From positions 1-64,000 of the forward strand of contig PHBW01000009.1 in NCBI GenBank assembly GCA_002840715.1: a stretch of 64,000 bases of DNA, written 5' to 3'. Of this stretch, positions 34,982 through 44,422 are shown in pieces. The DNA is from Chloroflexi bacterium HGW-Chloroflexi-4. GTDB lineage: Bacteria; Chloroflexota; Anaerolineae; Anaerolineales; Anaerolineaceae. The position numbers and the translations under genes were made by a program. Each line of letters begins with the position of its first letter. Positions within the stretch are counted from its first letter, which is position 1. The notes below the pieces were generated by a model. That model was not told where the DNA came from, searched no databases, and saw only the letters and a list, made by a program, of their open reading frames with translations.

Positions 34982-35998
34982 ATGACTTCAAAACGACCAA
35001 CTATTAGGGATGTTGCTCAATTTGCCGGTGTCTCTCATCAGACAGTTTCCAGAGTGATTAATCAGTATGAGCGGATAAATCCTGATACCCGGAAAAAAGT
35101 TGAAGATGCAATTGAAGCTCTTGGTTACCATCCAAGTGCCATTGCAAGATCCATGTCTTCAGGGGGTACCCGGACATTTGCATGTATTTCTCCAAACCTG
35201 ACTGACTTTACTTTCGCCAGTATGATCGAAGGAGCAGAGGCCTATGCTCGCGAACAAGGTTATTTCTTAATTAGTGCAACTGCTCCAGATGCGTTAAGTT
35301 TTAAAACATTGGTAGAGCAGTTGGTTCAAAGTCGTCGCACTGAAGGTTTACTTGTCATTAATCCTTATGCTGATAAGCGCTATCTTTATCTTCCCAAAGA
35401 TGTTCCGGTAGTGTTAATGGGTGCAAGACCCCGAACAAAGGGCTTGGCTTCAGTGGCTTTGGATGATAAACAAGGCGGATATTTAGCCACCAAACACCTT
35501 CTGTCGTTGGGTCATACACAAATAGCCTTAATATCTGGCCCGCTTGAGGAGGATTGTGTTCAGGACCGAATCAACGGATATAAAAAGGCATTGCATGAAG
35601 CAGGGCTGGCTTTTGATAAGGAGCTAATCTCTTCGGGAGATTGGTCGGCAACCTCTGGTCAATCATGCATAGAAAATCTTATAAAACAGGGAACAAAATT
35701 TTCAGCTGTTTTTGCTCAAAATGACAGAATGGCTACAGGGGCAATCCATTTTTTACAAAAGATTGGATGGCATATACCGGAGGATGTTTCGATCGTTGGA
35801 TTTGATGACATGCCATTATCGTCATACTTTAATCCATCAATTACGACTATTCGTCAAGATATTCCGATCTTAGGAATTAACGCGGTACGTCTTCTCATCA
35901 ATAAAAAAGAGGATCCTTGCGAAGAAATTCAGCAGCTTTTATATACTCCAGAATTAGTCATTCGAGATTCAACATCTGAATATATTCAAAGGAGGTGA
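34982..35998 (+). CDS. LacI-family transcriptional regulator (island 2)
   Basis: Repressor of the adjacent sugar operon, 338 residues. Helix-turn-helix 'TIRDVAQFAGVSHQTVSRVINQYERINPDTRKKVEDAIEALGYHPSAIARSM', then the effector domain ('RTFACISPNLTDFTFASMIEGAEAYAREQGYFLISAT', 'AVFAQNDRMATGAIHFLQKIGWHIPEDVSIVGFDDMPLSSYFNPSITTIRQD'). An upstream in-frame ATG at 34946 lies inside the operator and only about 9 nt after the expected transcript start, so the ATG at 34982 is preferred. The coding end contains AGGAGGTGA, which doubles as the upstream ribosome-binding element of the next gene. Confidence 0.92.
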   Translation: MTSKRPTIRDVAQFAGVSHQTVSRVINQYERINPDTRKKVEDAIEALGYHPSAIARSMSSGGTRTFACISPNLTDFTFASMIEGAEAYAREQGYFLISATAPDALSFKTLVEQLVQSRRTEGLLVINPYADKRYLYLPKDVPVVLMGARPRTKGLASVALDDKQGGYLATKHLLSLGHTQIALISGPLEEDCVQDRINGYKKALHEAGLAFDKELISSGDWSATSGQSCIENLIKQGTKFSAVFAQNDRMATGAIHFLQKIGWHIPEDVSIVGFDDMPLSSYFNPSITTIRQDIPILGINAVRLLINKKEDPCEEIQQLLYTPELVIRDSTSEYIQRR

Positions 35999-36068
35999 TT
36001 GTTTAATCTACATGATTTTTGTGGAATAGGATTTTATCGATTACTAAAAAAACTATGAGGAGAGAAAA
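35988..36068 (+). promoter_or_regulatory. Upstream Shine-Dalgarno-like element ahead of the island 2 binding protein
   Basis: AAAGGAGGTGAT (35988-35999) is a near-perfect complement of the 16S 3' end and lies 73 nt before the binding-protein ATG, which has its own GAGGAG. A 19-codon frame starting with TTG at 35999 has good spacing to it and ends just before the second RBS. It overlaps the lacI stop codon. Same layout as at 20477 and 53111. Confidence 0.4.
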
Positions 36069-37438
36069 TGTCTAGAAAATTGTTTTTGGGTATCAGCTTA
36101 ATTGTCATATTGGCAATGGTCCTTTCAGCATGTGCCCCCAAAGTTGTTGAAACGGCAACTCCAGTTGAAACGGCAGCTCCAGTTGAGGCAGCAGAACCTA
36201 CTGCTGCTCCTGTAGCCGAAGAAATTACTTTACGCTGGAGAACCCGACCTGACAACCAGGCTGAAATCGATGTTTATTCAGCCGTGAGTGCAGATCTTGA
36301 TGCCGCCATGGAAGGTGTAACACTGGTTTATGAACCGGGCGGTTCTGAAACTTCAAGTTATCAAGATGTTCTAAAGACCGAGATTGGTGCTGGCACTGCT
36401 CCTGACGTATTCTGGATCCCAGGAACCGATGTGGCTGATTTTGCTACGCGTGGATTAATTTTGGACATGAAATCCATGGCTGATGCAACTGAAGGTTTTA
36501 GCGCTGGAGATTTTTATCCTGGTCCTATGTATCACTTGACATACAATCCAGAAACCAGCATGACTGGCGAAGCTCTTTGGGGCCTTCCCCGTGATGTTTC
36601 AACTTTTGCTTTGTATCTCAATCTTGATTTAATCGCTGAAGCTGGTGCCGATGATCCTCGCGAATTGGTTAAAGAGGGTAAATGGACCTGGGAAGCTTTC
36701 CTTGATGTTGCCAAAAAAGTTCAAGCCTTGGGTTCTGATGTTTATGGATATGGCGCGAACGCTTGGTGGGGTCCCTATGGTGTATGGATCAACTCCGCCG
36801 GTGGCAACTTCTACAATGCAGACCGGACAGCATGCGGGCTGGATACTCCGGAAGCAATTGCAGGCTTAACCTTTGAGCGTCAACTCTATGTTGAAGATAA
36901 AGTTGCTGTCCCATATGGTGAAGACAGCGAACCTCCCTTCATGGCCGGAAAAGTTGCAATGTTCCAAAATGGCCGTTGGGCTACACCCGGCGTTCGCGCT
37001 AATGCTAATTTTAACTGGGATGTCGTAGAATTGCCAACTGGTGCAAGTGGTCAGGGTAACTGGTTATTCTGGGGTGCATATGTTGTCAATGCAAATACTG
37101 AACACTCTGAAGAAGCATGGAAGCTGGTCCAGATGCTCACCACTGCTGAAACCCAAGGCAAAATTGCTGCTCTTGGTGCTAACATTCCCAGCCGCATGAG
37201 CCAGGAAGCCTTTGATGCCTTCTTAACCTTTACACCTCCGGCAAATAATCAGGCGTTCTTAAATGGTATTGCTGATGCAAACAAACCAACCGCTGAAGGA
37301 CCATTATGGGCAGGTAGTTGGCCAAATTATGATTCGATCATGGGACCCATGGTTAGCAAGGTACTCAATGGCGAATTAACCATTGAAGATTACCAGAAAA
37401 CCATTTGTGTTGAAGCTAATAAAGCTTTTGAACATTAA
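36068..37438 (+). CDS. Sugar ABC transporter substrate-binding lipoprotein (island 2)
   Basis: 456-residue family 1 binding protein. Lipobox LSAC with Cys22, then an Ala/Thr/Pro/Glu repeat linker (about 23-50). The ligand domain includes 'SYQDVLKTEIGAGTAPDVFWIPGTDVADFATRGLILDMKSMAD', 'LYLNLDLIAEAGADDPRELVKEGKWTWEAFLDVAKKVQAL' and 'PFMAGKVAMFQNGRWATPGVRANANFNWDVVELP', all typical for oligosaccharide binders. The ligand is probably an alpha-galactoside, judged only by the alpha-galactosidase in the cluster. Confidence 0.92.
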   Translation: MSRKLFLGISLIVILAMVLSACAPKVVETATPVETAAPVEAAEPTAAPVAEEITLRWRTRPDNQAEIDVYSAVSADLDAAMEGVTLVYEPGGSETSSYQDVLKTEIGAGTAPDVFWIPGTDVADFATRGLILDMKSMADATEGFSAGDFYPGPMYHLTYNPETSMTGEALWGLPRDVSTFALYLNLDLIAEAGADDPRELVKEGKWTWEAFLDVAKKVQALGSDVYGYGANAWWGPYGVWINSAGGNFYNADRTACGLDTPEAIAGLTFERQLYVEDKVAVPYGEDSEPPFMAGKVAMFQNGRWATPGVRANANFNWDVVELPTGASGQGNWLFWGAYVVNANTEHSEEAWKLVQMLTTAETQGKIAALGANIPSRMSQEAFDAFLTFTPPANNQAFLNGIADANKPTAEGPLWAGSWPNYDSIMGPMVSKVLNGELTIEDYQKTICVEANKAFEH

Positions 37439-37447
37439 TTTGTAACA

Positions 37448-37490
37448 AGAATATCCTCCCTACTATTTTGTAGGGAGGATATTCTATTTT
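37448..37490 (+). terminator. Strong hairpin after the island 2 binding protein
   Basis: A 16-bp perfect stem (37448-37463 with 37470-37485) with a TATTTT loop and a short T-rich tail. It separates the binding-protein gene from the permeases and should favour binding-protein message. Confidence 0.82.
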
Positions 37491-37530
37491 TGGTAATCGG
37501 CTAACGATTTTTATTTTGCCGGAGGCAGCC

Positions 37531-39210
37531 ATGCAGGTACAAAAAACCCATAAAAGCATTAATCAAACTCAATTGATAATAAAAGTAACCACAGCCTGGC
37601 ACTTTTTATTGTCAATTTCAGGAATCTTCCTAATTGCTTATATTATTTTTCCACACGGATTAAAAAATATTCCTGTTTGGTTATCATATATCTCGGCAAT
37701 TTTAATTGGATTATTGAGTATCGGAAGTTTCTATTCAGCATTTAAACTCATAAAATTACAACGGCAAGGAAGAACGGCTTCTCTGGTAGTAAATTATATA
37801 GGGTTAGTTGTTACTGCCCTTTTATTTTTTCAAAATCTTGGTATTTTCCTTGGCGTTGATGCCCTTGCAAAAACATTTGGATCTTCAATAGGATGGTTAT
37901 CAGGTGTGCTTCTTGGATACCTTGTATACACAATTGGGGACAGATATCATTATCGAATTCAAATTGAAGAAATGTTTCACAAAATTGGGAAGTATATAGC
38001 TCTGATTTTCTTTGCAATTTTTCTGATCAAGTCTGGGCTGTTTCCTGCATTGATTTATCTTGCCAAACAAATGATTCTTCCATCAAATTTTGTAATTCTA
38101 TTTGTTGTTATTGTGTTTGGTTTAGCTATCTGGTCTATGTGGAGAGAACCTACCGCGCTTTACTTGAATCGGACTAATGCACAAACTGAAGCTCTTGAAG
38201 GATATTTATTCTTATCTCCAAATCTTATCGGATTTCTCATTTTCTTTGCTTTCCCACTTGTCTTTTCTTTCTTCATTAGCCTGACAGATTGGGATGCGTT
38301 TGGAAATTCAAATTTTATTGGTTTGGCTAATTATTTTGAATTGTTTAAATTAAATCTTAAGCAACTCGCTAATTCGACACAGGATTTCTTCCAGGTTATG
38401 GATGGTTCTATTTTTAGTGAGCTTTTGCGATTTAATATGTTCGGCAAATCATATGTGCTTGGTGCGGCTGATGCTCGGTTTTGGATTGCATTACGAAATA
38501 CCTTGGTGTTTGGAATTGTAACTGTGCCATTGAGTGCAATTCCGGCATTGTTTTTAGCAAATATTCTCAACAGTAAGATTCCAGGTATGAAAATCTTCCG
38601 TGCAATCTATTTCTTGCCGAGTATTGCAGCCGTTGTTGGTATCTCACTGATATGGCAATGGCTCTATAATGCGACAATTGGGTATATCAATTACTTTATA
38701 ACTGTTGGGCTGGATTTCATTAATTCAGTTTTTTCTACAGGTTATCCTCAAGCTCAAATTCGGTGGTTATCTGAAAGCCGAACTGCTTTGTTGGCGATCA
38801 TTATTGTCTCAGCCTGGCAGACAATGGGTTTTAATACCGTGTTATTCCTGGCGGGTTTACAAAATGTACCGAAGGAACTATACGAAGCGGCCACGGTTGA
38901 TGGTGCAGGTAGATGGGCAAAATTCTGGAAGATCACTCTGCCGCTTTTAGCACCGACGACTTTTTTCGTTATTACAACAACCACAATCCAGGCTTTTCAG
39001 GTGTTTGAACAAGTATTTATCATGACAAATCCGCCGGGCAGTCCAGGGACATCGACTCTGACAATCGTTCTTTACCTTTATCAAAACGGTTTTCAACGAT
39101 TCCAACAAGGATATGCGGCGGCAATCGCATGGGTGTTGTTCATTGTTATTTTTTCGGTTACTTTGTTGCAGTTTCGTAGCCAACGTAAGACCGGCGCGTA
39201 TGATGTTTAG
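37531..39210 (+). CDS. Sugar ABC transporter permease with N-terminal membrane extension (island 2)
   Basis: MalF-type permease, 559 residues, almost twice the usual 300. Residues 1 to about 225 form an extra region with about six hydrophobic segments that I do not recognise; the conserved permease begins near 'LEGYLFLSPNLIGFLIFFAFPLVFSFFISLTDWDAFG' and ends with the EAA loop 'LYEAATVDGAGRWAKFWKITLPLLAPT'. A further insert of about 50 residues follows the first permease helix ('FELFKLNLKQLANSTQDFFQVMDGSIFSELLRFNMFG'). The ATG at 37531 follows GGAGG at 37521-37525; a TTG at 37516 is less likely. Confidence 0.88.
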   Translation: MQVQKTHKSINQTQLIIKVTTAWHFLLSISGIFLIAYIIFPHGLKNIPVWLSYISAILIGLLSIGSFYSAFKLIKLQRQGRTASLVVNYIGLVVTALLFFQNLGIFLGVDALAKTFGSSIGWLSGVLLGYLVYTIGDRYHYRIQIEEMFHKIGKYIALIFFAIFLIKSGLFPALIYLAKQMILPSNFVILFVVIVFGLAIWSMWREPTALYLNRTNAQTEALEGYLFLSPNLIGFLIFFAFPLVFSFFISLTDWDAFGNSNFIGLANYFELFKLNLKQLANSTQDFFQVMDGSIFSELLRFNMFGKSYVLGAADARFWIALRNTLVFGIVTVPLSAIPALFLANILNSKIPGMKIFRAIYFLPSIAAVVGISLIWQWLYNATIGYINYFITVGLDFINSVFSTGYPQAQIRWLSESRTALLAIIIVSAWQTMGFNTVLFLAGLQNVPKELYEAATVDGAGRWAKFWKITLPLLAPTTFFVITTTTIQAFQVFEQVFIMTNPPGSPGTSTLTIVLYLYQNGFQRFQQGYAAAIAWVLFIVIFSVTLLQFRSQRKTGAYDV

Positions 39211-39219
39211 GAGGATGAT

Positions 39220-40428
39220 ATGAAATCATTCAAGTTGTCACGTTTTATCACGAACATGGGAGCTTATATCATTCTGACAATATTTGCCTTGGTGATGTTG
39301 TTTCCATTTATTTTTATGGTTGCTACATCTTTAAAAACACCTGATGACACATTCAACTATCCACCGCGATTATTGCCGCGTGAAGGAGTTGAAACTACAT
39401 TGGAGGGATTTGATAAGCCAGTTCCGCTTTATCATATTGATATTGAAGGGGTTAAGCGTGATTTCGCTTTGGTAGAAACCGGTATCCCGGCTGGTATATA
39501 TGCAGAATTAGACGACCTTTCATCCACTTTTTCAGTACCTTTAGATATGGTTAAACCTTCAGCAAGTGGAGATCAGTTTACTTTACCAGATGGAACAGTA
39601 CAACCAATCATGGACGTACCCGTAAATGGAACTATTATGCAGCTTGTTCAAACGGGCAAGACTGCGCTTGGCCGTTTTATTGATCCAAAAGATTTTTCGA
39701 GAGAAGTGTTTCAAGTTGTTCGAACAAGCCAGCCTGTTACTAAGGTAACTGCACACCCGGAGAATTATTCTCATGTGATGACAATGGAAAACATGGGACG
39801 CAGCTTAACCAACACAATTTTGGTGACATTGTTTGTTGTGATTGGACAATTAGTCACATCAGTAATGGGGGGTTATGCTTTTGCGAGATTACGTTTTCCT
39901 GGAAAAGACAAGTTGTTTGTGTTTTACCTGGGAACCATCATGATTCCTTTTGTTATGTTAATCATCCCACTTTACCAATTAATGGTATTGTTTGGATGGA
40001 CTGATAAGCTGGCCGCGCTCATATTTCCATGGATATTTTCTGCTTATGGCACGTTCTTAATGCGTCAGTTTTTTATTACAGTCCCAAAGGAAATCGAAGA
40101 AGCAGCTCTTATAGATGGTGCTTCACGTTTTAAAATTCTATACAATATTTTCTTGCCTGCGGCAGCTCCTGCCTTGGCGACCATGGCTACATTTACTTTT
40201 TTGTATGCCTGGAACAGTTTCTTCTGGCCCCTGGTAATTATTAATACTGGAAATTATGAAAATCATGTATTGACTTTAACTTTGAATATGCTACGCGGGA
40301 GAGCTTCTGATTCAGCAAACCTTATCTTAGCTGGCGCAGCAATTTCAATTTTGCCACCCTTTTTACTATACATACTTGGTCAGCGATTTTTCATTGAAAG
40401 CGCGATGAGTAGTGGTGTAAAAGGGTAA
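39220..40428 (+). CDS. Sugar ABC transporter permease with extracytoplasmic insertion (island 2)
   Basis: MalG-type permease, 402 residues. After the first membrane helix, residues about 38-165 form a soluble loop rich in beta-type sequence ('FNYPPRLLPREGVETTLEGFDKPVPLYHIDIEGVKRDFALVETG'), much larger than in standard members; then five helices and the EAA loop 'EIEEAALIDGASRFKILYNIFLPAAAP'. The ATG follows AGGAGG. It pairs with the extended upstream permease; the inserted domain may contact the binding protein or substrate. Confidence 0.9.
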   Translation: MKSFKLSRFITNMGAYIILTIFALVMLFPFIFMVATSLKTPDDTFNYPPRLLPREGVETTLEGFDKPVPLYHIDIEGVKRDFALVETGIPAGIYAELDDLSSTFSVPLDMVKPSASGDQFTLPDGTVQPIMDVPVNGTIMQLVQTGKTALGRFIDPKDFSREVFQVVRTSQPVTKVTAHPENYSHVMTMENMGRSLTNTILVTLFVVIGQLVTSVMGGYAFARLRFPGKDKLFVFYLGTIMIPFVMLIIPLYQLMVLFGWTDKLAALIFPWIFSAYGTFLMRQFFITVPKEIEEAALIDGASRFKILYNIFLPAAAPALATMATFTFLYAWNSFFWPLVIINTGNYENHVLTLTLNMLRGRASDSANLILAGAAISILPPFLLYILGQRFFIESAMSSGVKG

Positions 40429-40471
40429 GTGACGCATTTATATTATTAAGAACATTGAGGAGTTAACAAAG

Positions 40472-41992
40472 ATGAAAAAAGAAAACGGTAAATATGCTCT
40501 CTACGGTAATGAATTATCCGTTGGCAAATCAAGTGCGACCGACCGATGGCAAAAATTCTTCGTAAACAAGTTTCATTACGATCCTCAAGAGAAATACACA
40601 TTAAGCACACATCCTAACGATTACCTCGGACAAGTTCTAGGCATTAAAGATATCTTGCGGGATAACACAGGTGATCCGATATCGGTGAAAGACAGTGTGG
40701 TCATCTCTACAATTAGAATGGGATACGGTCATTATCGTATTGCGATGGCAGGAGCTTCTTGTGCAAGAGCGATGGGATTCACGCCGCTTTGGTTGGACCT
40801 TTTGGCAATTCCGGGCATTACAACTGATGTCATCAACTGGTGTAACGTAAATTACAGTTACTTTTCACGCGTTTCACAGCGCAACGCTCTGTTTAATAAA
40901 TACATTTGGGAAATACTCACCACTGGTGATCCATCTCTCCCGATACTGGACACAATTCTAAACAACTGGATAGTTACCTGGCCCTGGAGATTTCTGAAAA
41001 CGAATATAAAAGACTATAAAATGTCAGAGTTGTTTCGGAACCTATATGAAGCTTTGCCTTCTGAAATGCCCATGTTAACTTCACATATGTGGAACTGTAT
41101 GGGGGCGGTTGCTGGAGGAATGACGAATGTTGTAGATATGGTGTTTGATAACTGGCCAATGGCTTTTCAACTCACTGAAGGGGCGAAACACGGCATCCAA
41201 TCTCCGTCAGCATATTATGGATTCAGAACAATGCGCGGGTTTGACGACAAGGGCAAGATCATGAATCCCGCTCCTGAAGATGCAGTTTACTACACTGGAG
41301 CTCATATTGACCATGAGCTGGTTGAGAATATTGAAGTAGACTGCGAAGCTCGAATCAAGCGCATGAAAAATAATGAACCTAGACGTTTATTGTTGACCAT
41401 GGGCGGTGCTGGAGCTCAACGCGAACTATTTAAAGCCATTATTGAGTATTGTCTGCCTTTGATTAAAGCTGGAAAGGTTGCTTTATTCGTTAACTTGGGA
41501 GATCATAAGGGGAATTGGACCTGGCTGCAGAATGAATTGAAAGATTATACTGCGAACATTGAAACCCATTTTAATTGGGAAGACACAAAAGCAACTGCAG
41601 ATAAACTACGGGACAACCCAGCCAATGGGATTCATGTTTTCTTGCACGACAATACTTTTCATGCGGTATATTCAACGAATTATCTCATGCGGGTTATTGA
41701 TGTGATGATTACAAAACCAAGTGAATTAGCCTTCTACCCGGTACCAAAAATATTTAATGCAAGAGTTGGTGGACATGAAAAATGGGGTGCAATTCGTGGA
41801 GCTGAATTAGGTGAAGGGACGGTAGAAGCAAATTCCATCCCGCAGACTTTGCAGGCTATTGATATGTTGGTAAATCACAATGACCTGCTTGAAATGTTTT
41901 GTGATTGTATTGTAAAGAATAAGAGTATTGGTATTTATGACGGTGCTTATAAATGTGTTGAACTCGCAACTGGCAAGAAATGGAAGCGATAA
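40472..41992 (+). CDS. Unrecognised GT-B-like protein in the alpha-galactoside cluster
   Basis: 506 residues, no signal peptide or membrane helix. I do not recognise the family with confidence. Two stretches recall GT-B glycosyltransferases of the MurG/monogalactosyldiacylglycerol-synthase group: an N-terminal 'DSVVISTIRMGYGHYRIAMAGASCARAMG' (the position of a Gly-rich GxGH loop) and a C-terminal-half 'RRLLLTMGGAGAQRELFKAIIEYC' followed by 'VIDVMITKPSELAFYPVPKI', where such enzymes have their sugar-nucleotide site. An N-terminal extension of about 70 residues is unusual. It follows the permeases by 43 nt and its RBS is GAGGAG. The role could be glycolipid or disaccharide synthesis or phosphorolysis; none is shown by sequence alone. 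Confidence 0.6.
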   Translation: MKKENGKYALYGNELSVGKSSATDRWQKFFVNKFHYDPQEKYTLSTHPNDYLGQVLGIKDILRDNTGDPISVKDSVVISTIRMGYGHYRIAMAGASCARAMGFTPLWLDLLAIPGITTDVINWCNVNYSYFSRVSQRNALFNKYIWEILTTGDPSLPILDTILNNWIVTWPWRFLKTNIKDYKMSELFRNLYEALPSEMPMLTSHMWNCMGAVAGGMTNVVDMVFDNWPMAFQLTEGAKHGIQSPSAYYGFRTMRGFDDKGKIMNPAPEDAVYYTGAHIDHELVENIEVDCEARIKRMKNNEPRRLLLTMGGAGAQRELFKAIIEYCLPLIKAGKVALFVNLGDHKGNWTWLQNELKDYTANIETHFNWEDTKATADKLRDNPANGIHVFLHDNTFHAVYSTNYLMRVIDVMITKPSELAFYPVPKIFNARVGGHEKWGAIRGAELGEGTVEANSIPQTLQAIDMLVNHNDLLEMFCDCIVKNKSIGIYDGAYKCVELATGKKWKR

Positions 41993-42031
41993 AAAACATT
42001 TATTATCCGGAATTTCTTCTAATGGAGTCAA

Positions 42032-42937
42032 ATGATACTGTTAATAATTCTTATCAGTGTTGCGATATTGTTCCTTCTCGCATCTTACATATTCGCAGCC
42101 AAAGTGATTTTCCCAAAACGCTTCGGTGTGGAAGAGACATTTGAAATCGAAAAAGAAAATGGCAAGATCGATGAGAAATTATTTAACTCCTGGAAAAAAG
42201 AAGAAGTCATTTTGATATCTCCATTTGGATATCGCGTTTTTGGGTTTTACTTTCCGGCTACGGGATCAAGAAAAACTGTGATTCTTTCTCATGGAATCAC
42301 TTATACGCTCTTCGGATCTGTAAAGTATATGAAGATGTTCATGGACCAAGGATTTAATGTTTTCATTTATGACAACCGGTTTCATGGACGAAGTGGGGGA
42401 CCCAATGCGACTTTAGGATTCTATGAAAAATTTGATCTAAAAATGATCACAGATTGGGTGGAAGCGAAAAATGGAGCAGATTCAATAATTGGAACTCATG
42501 GCGAATCAATGGGGGCAGCCATTAGCCTTCAGCATGCTGCCATCGACCCCCGCATTAAGTTTGTCATTGAGGATTGCAGTTTTAACAGACTGGACACGCT
42601 TCTGGCTCATCGGCTAAAAAAAGATTACCATCTTCCAAGATACCCGTTGCTGCCGATGGTGGAACTCATCTGTAAGATCCTAACTGGAATGGTAATCAAA
42701 GAAGTATCGCCAGAAGATGTTGTTTCAAATATTTCCGCACCTGTTTTGTTCATCCATGGCGAGAAAGATGATTTTATACCCGCATGGATGGTTGAAGAAC
42801 TGGCTGCAGAAAAAAATAAAGGTCCAAAGGAAATTTATGTGGCAGAAAATGCAGGTCATGCTAAGTCTTATTGGACCGATCCCAAAAAATATGAAGATGT
42901 GGTTATAAAGTTTCTTCAGTCAAATAGTATTATCTAA
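42032..42937 (+). CDS. Membrane-anchored alpha/beta hydrolase
   Basis: 301 residues. One N-terminal membrane helix (about 1-24) followed by an alpha/beta-hydrolase domain: 'VILSHGITYTLFGSVKYMKMFMDQGFNVFIYDNRFHGRSGG', nucleophile S159 in GHGESMG context ('THGESMGAA'), 'APVLFIHGEKDDFIPAWM' with the acid residue and 'ENAGHAKSY' with the catalytic His. Similar to uncharacterised serine hydrolases such as the YqkD group. The substrate is unknown; co-location with a GT-B-like protein and alpha-galactosidase suggests an acyl or ester-bearing carbohydrate or lipid. Confidence 0.8.
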   Translation: MILLIILISVAILFLLASYIFAAKVIFPKRFGVEETFEIEKENGKIDEKLFNSWKKEEVILISPFGYRVFGFYFPATGSRKTVILSHGITYTLFGSVKYMKMFMDQGFNVFIYDNRFHGRSGGPNATLGFYEKFDLKMITDWVEAKNGADSIIGTHGESMGAAISLQHAAIDPRIKFVIEDCSFNRLDTLLAHRLKKDYHLPRYPLLPMVELICKILTGMVIKEVSPEDVVSNISAPVLFIHGEKDDFIPAWMVEELAAEKNKGPKEIYVAENAGHAKSYWTDPKKYEDVVIKFLQSNSII

Positions 42938-42957
42938 AAAAGTTCATTGAGGTGAAA

Positions 42958-44367
42958 ATGGAAGCAAATGAGATCCTGGTAGAAGAGAGAGTTCCATTAA
43001 AAAGTCGGATATGGGTTTCTGTCGCAGATGCCTCTGTCGCCATGTTAAACACTTTTATAGTGAGTGTTGGACTAACCTATTATTTTACAAGTTTTCGCGG
43101 GATGGATGCTGAACTTGCCGCGACCGTGTGGTTATTATTTGGGATCTGGAACGCCATCAATGATCCGTTGTTTGGATATATAAGCGACCGGACGAAAAAC
43201 AAATTAGGACGACGAATCCCGTATATACGGAATGGTGCGCCTATTATCGGATTGGCATTTATTCTTAGCTGGTTGATCATTGGTGGCCCAAATGCCAGTC
43301 AAACGATTATGTTCATCCAAATGACTTTATTGTTGTTCATTTTTGATGCTCTTTATACTGCAATCGCGACGAGTATTTATGTGATGCCCTTTGAAATGGC
43401 TGTTTCTAATAAAGCTCGAAGCAGCATATTCATATGGAAGATTATTTTTTCGGTATTTCCGCTTGCCGTGCCATTGGTATTGTGGGGATTCATCAAACCT
43501 GAACCTGGTTCTGATCCACAAACCTTCATTCTCATTATGACTGGGTTTGGGATCGTAATGGCTGCTTTGGTCTTTTTTAGCACCTATTTTTATTGGGAAA
43601 AACATTTTCAGCAAGAAGAAAAGCAATTACCTTTTATAAAGTCCATCAAGGAGTGTTTCACCAATCGCTCCTTCATCGTATTCGAAGTATTAAGTTTCAC
43701 GATCATGTATGTTCAAACTTCATTAATGTTAGGTCTAAATTATTACCTTTCAGAATTCTCAATTTCACCCATTGCGGTATACGGCAGTTTGGGAGTTGGA
43801 ATTATTGGTGGCATCTTCTTGTTTGTGAATGTCCGTGAAAAGTGGGGAGTAAAGAGAAGCACCATATTTATGGCAGCTGTCTTTTCATTAGGTTGTTTCT
43901 TAATTCTTGGTCTAGGCCGAGAGGTCATTCCAACCATGATTGGCGCTTTTTGCTTTGGTATCGGTTTTGCTGGAGGAATGTATTTAATCCCTATGATGAA
44001 TGGCGATGTAGTTGATATGGATGAACATCGTACAGGATTGAGGCGAGAAGGTATGTATGCTGGAGTGAACAGTTTAATCACCAAACCTGCGATCAGTCTG
44101 GCGAACTCGGCTTTCCTTTGGTTTCTCAGTTCTTTTGGCTACAATTTCGCGGCTGGTTCAGGGAGTCAATCAGCACGAGCTGAAACCGGAATTCTTATGG
44201 GGTGGGTGCTGGTTCCAGGTATATTGTTGGCGATTAGTTTCGCTTCGCTTTTTCTCTATCCTTTGGCTGGTAAGAAATGGGATGAGATCAAGAACAAACT
44301 TGCACAGATTCACATCGAAAAAGAAAAGAATTTGATGGCTTCAAAAGGCATCCGATTCGAAGATTAG
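42958..44367 (+). CDS. GPH-family sugar:cation symporter (MelB-like)
   Basis: 469 residues, twelve predicted helices. The glycoside-pentoside-hexuronide signature 'WLLFGIWNAINDPLFGYISDRTKNKLGRRIPYIRNGAP' is clear, as is 'GDVVDMDEHRTGLRREGMYAGVNSLITKPA' in the second half. Probably imports a galactoside or related glycoside with a cation. A GTG at 42952 overlaps the GAGG ribosome-binding site, so the ATG at 42958 is the start. It gives the cluster a second uptake route next to the ABC importer. Confidence 0.92.
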   Translation: MEANEILVEERVPLKSRIWVSVADASVAMLNTFIVSVGLTYYFTSFRGMDAELAATVWLLFGIWNAINDPLFGYISDRTKNKLGRRIPYIRNGAPIIGLAFILSWLIIGGPNASQTIMFIQMTLLLFIFDALYTAIATSIYVMPFEMAVSNKARSSIFIWKIIFSVFPLAVPLVLWGFIKPEPGSDPQTFILIMTGFGIVMAALVFFSTYFYWEKHFQQEEKQLPFIKSIKECFTNRSFIVFEVLSFTIMYVQTSLMLGLNYYLSEFSISPIAVYGSLGVGIIGGIFLFVNVREKWGVKRSTIFMAAVFSLGCFLILGLGREVIPTMIGAFCFGIGFAGGMYLIPMMNGDVVDMDEHRTGLRREGMYAGVNSLITKPAISLANSAFLWFLSSFGYNFAAGSGSQSARAETGILMGWVLVPGILLAISFASLFLYPLAGKKWDEIKNKLAQIHIEKEKNLMASKGIRFED

Positions 44368-44390
44368 TATTAATAAATATAAACGTGTGT

Positions 44391-44421
44391 AGACCAGGAT
44401 ACTTTTGTTGTATCCTGGTCT
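44391..44421. terminator. Bidirectional hairpin between convergent symporter and alpha-galactosidase genes
   Basis: AGACCAGGATAC (44391-44402) pairs perfectly with GTATCCTGGTCT (44410-44421) around a 7-nt loop. A/T-rich sequence on both sides suits both directions. Confidence 0.82.
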
Positions 44422-44422
44422 A

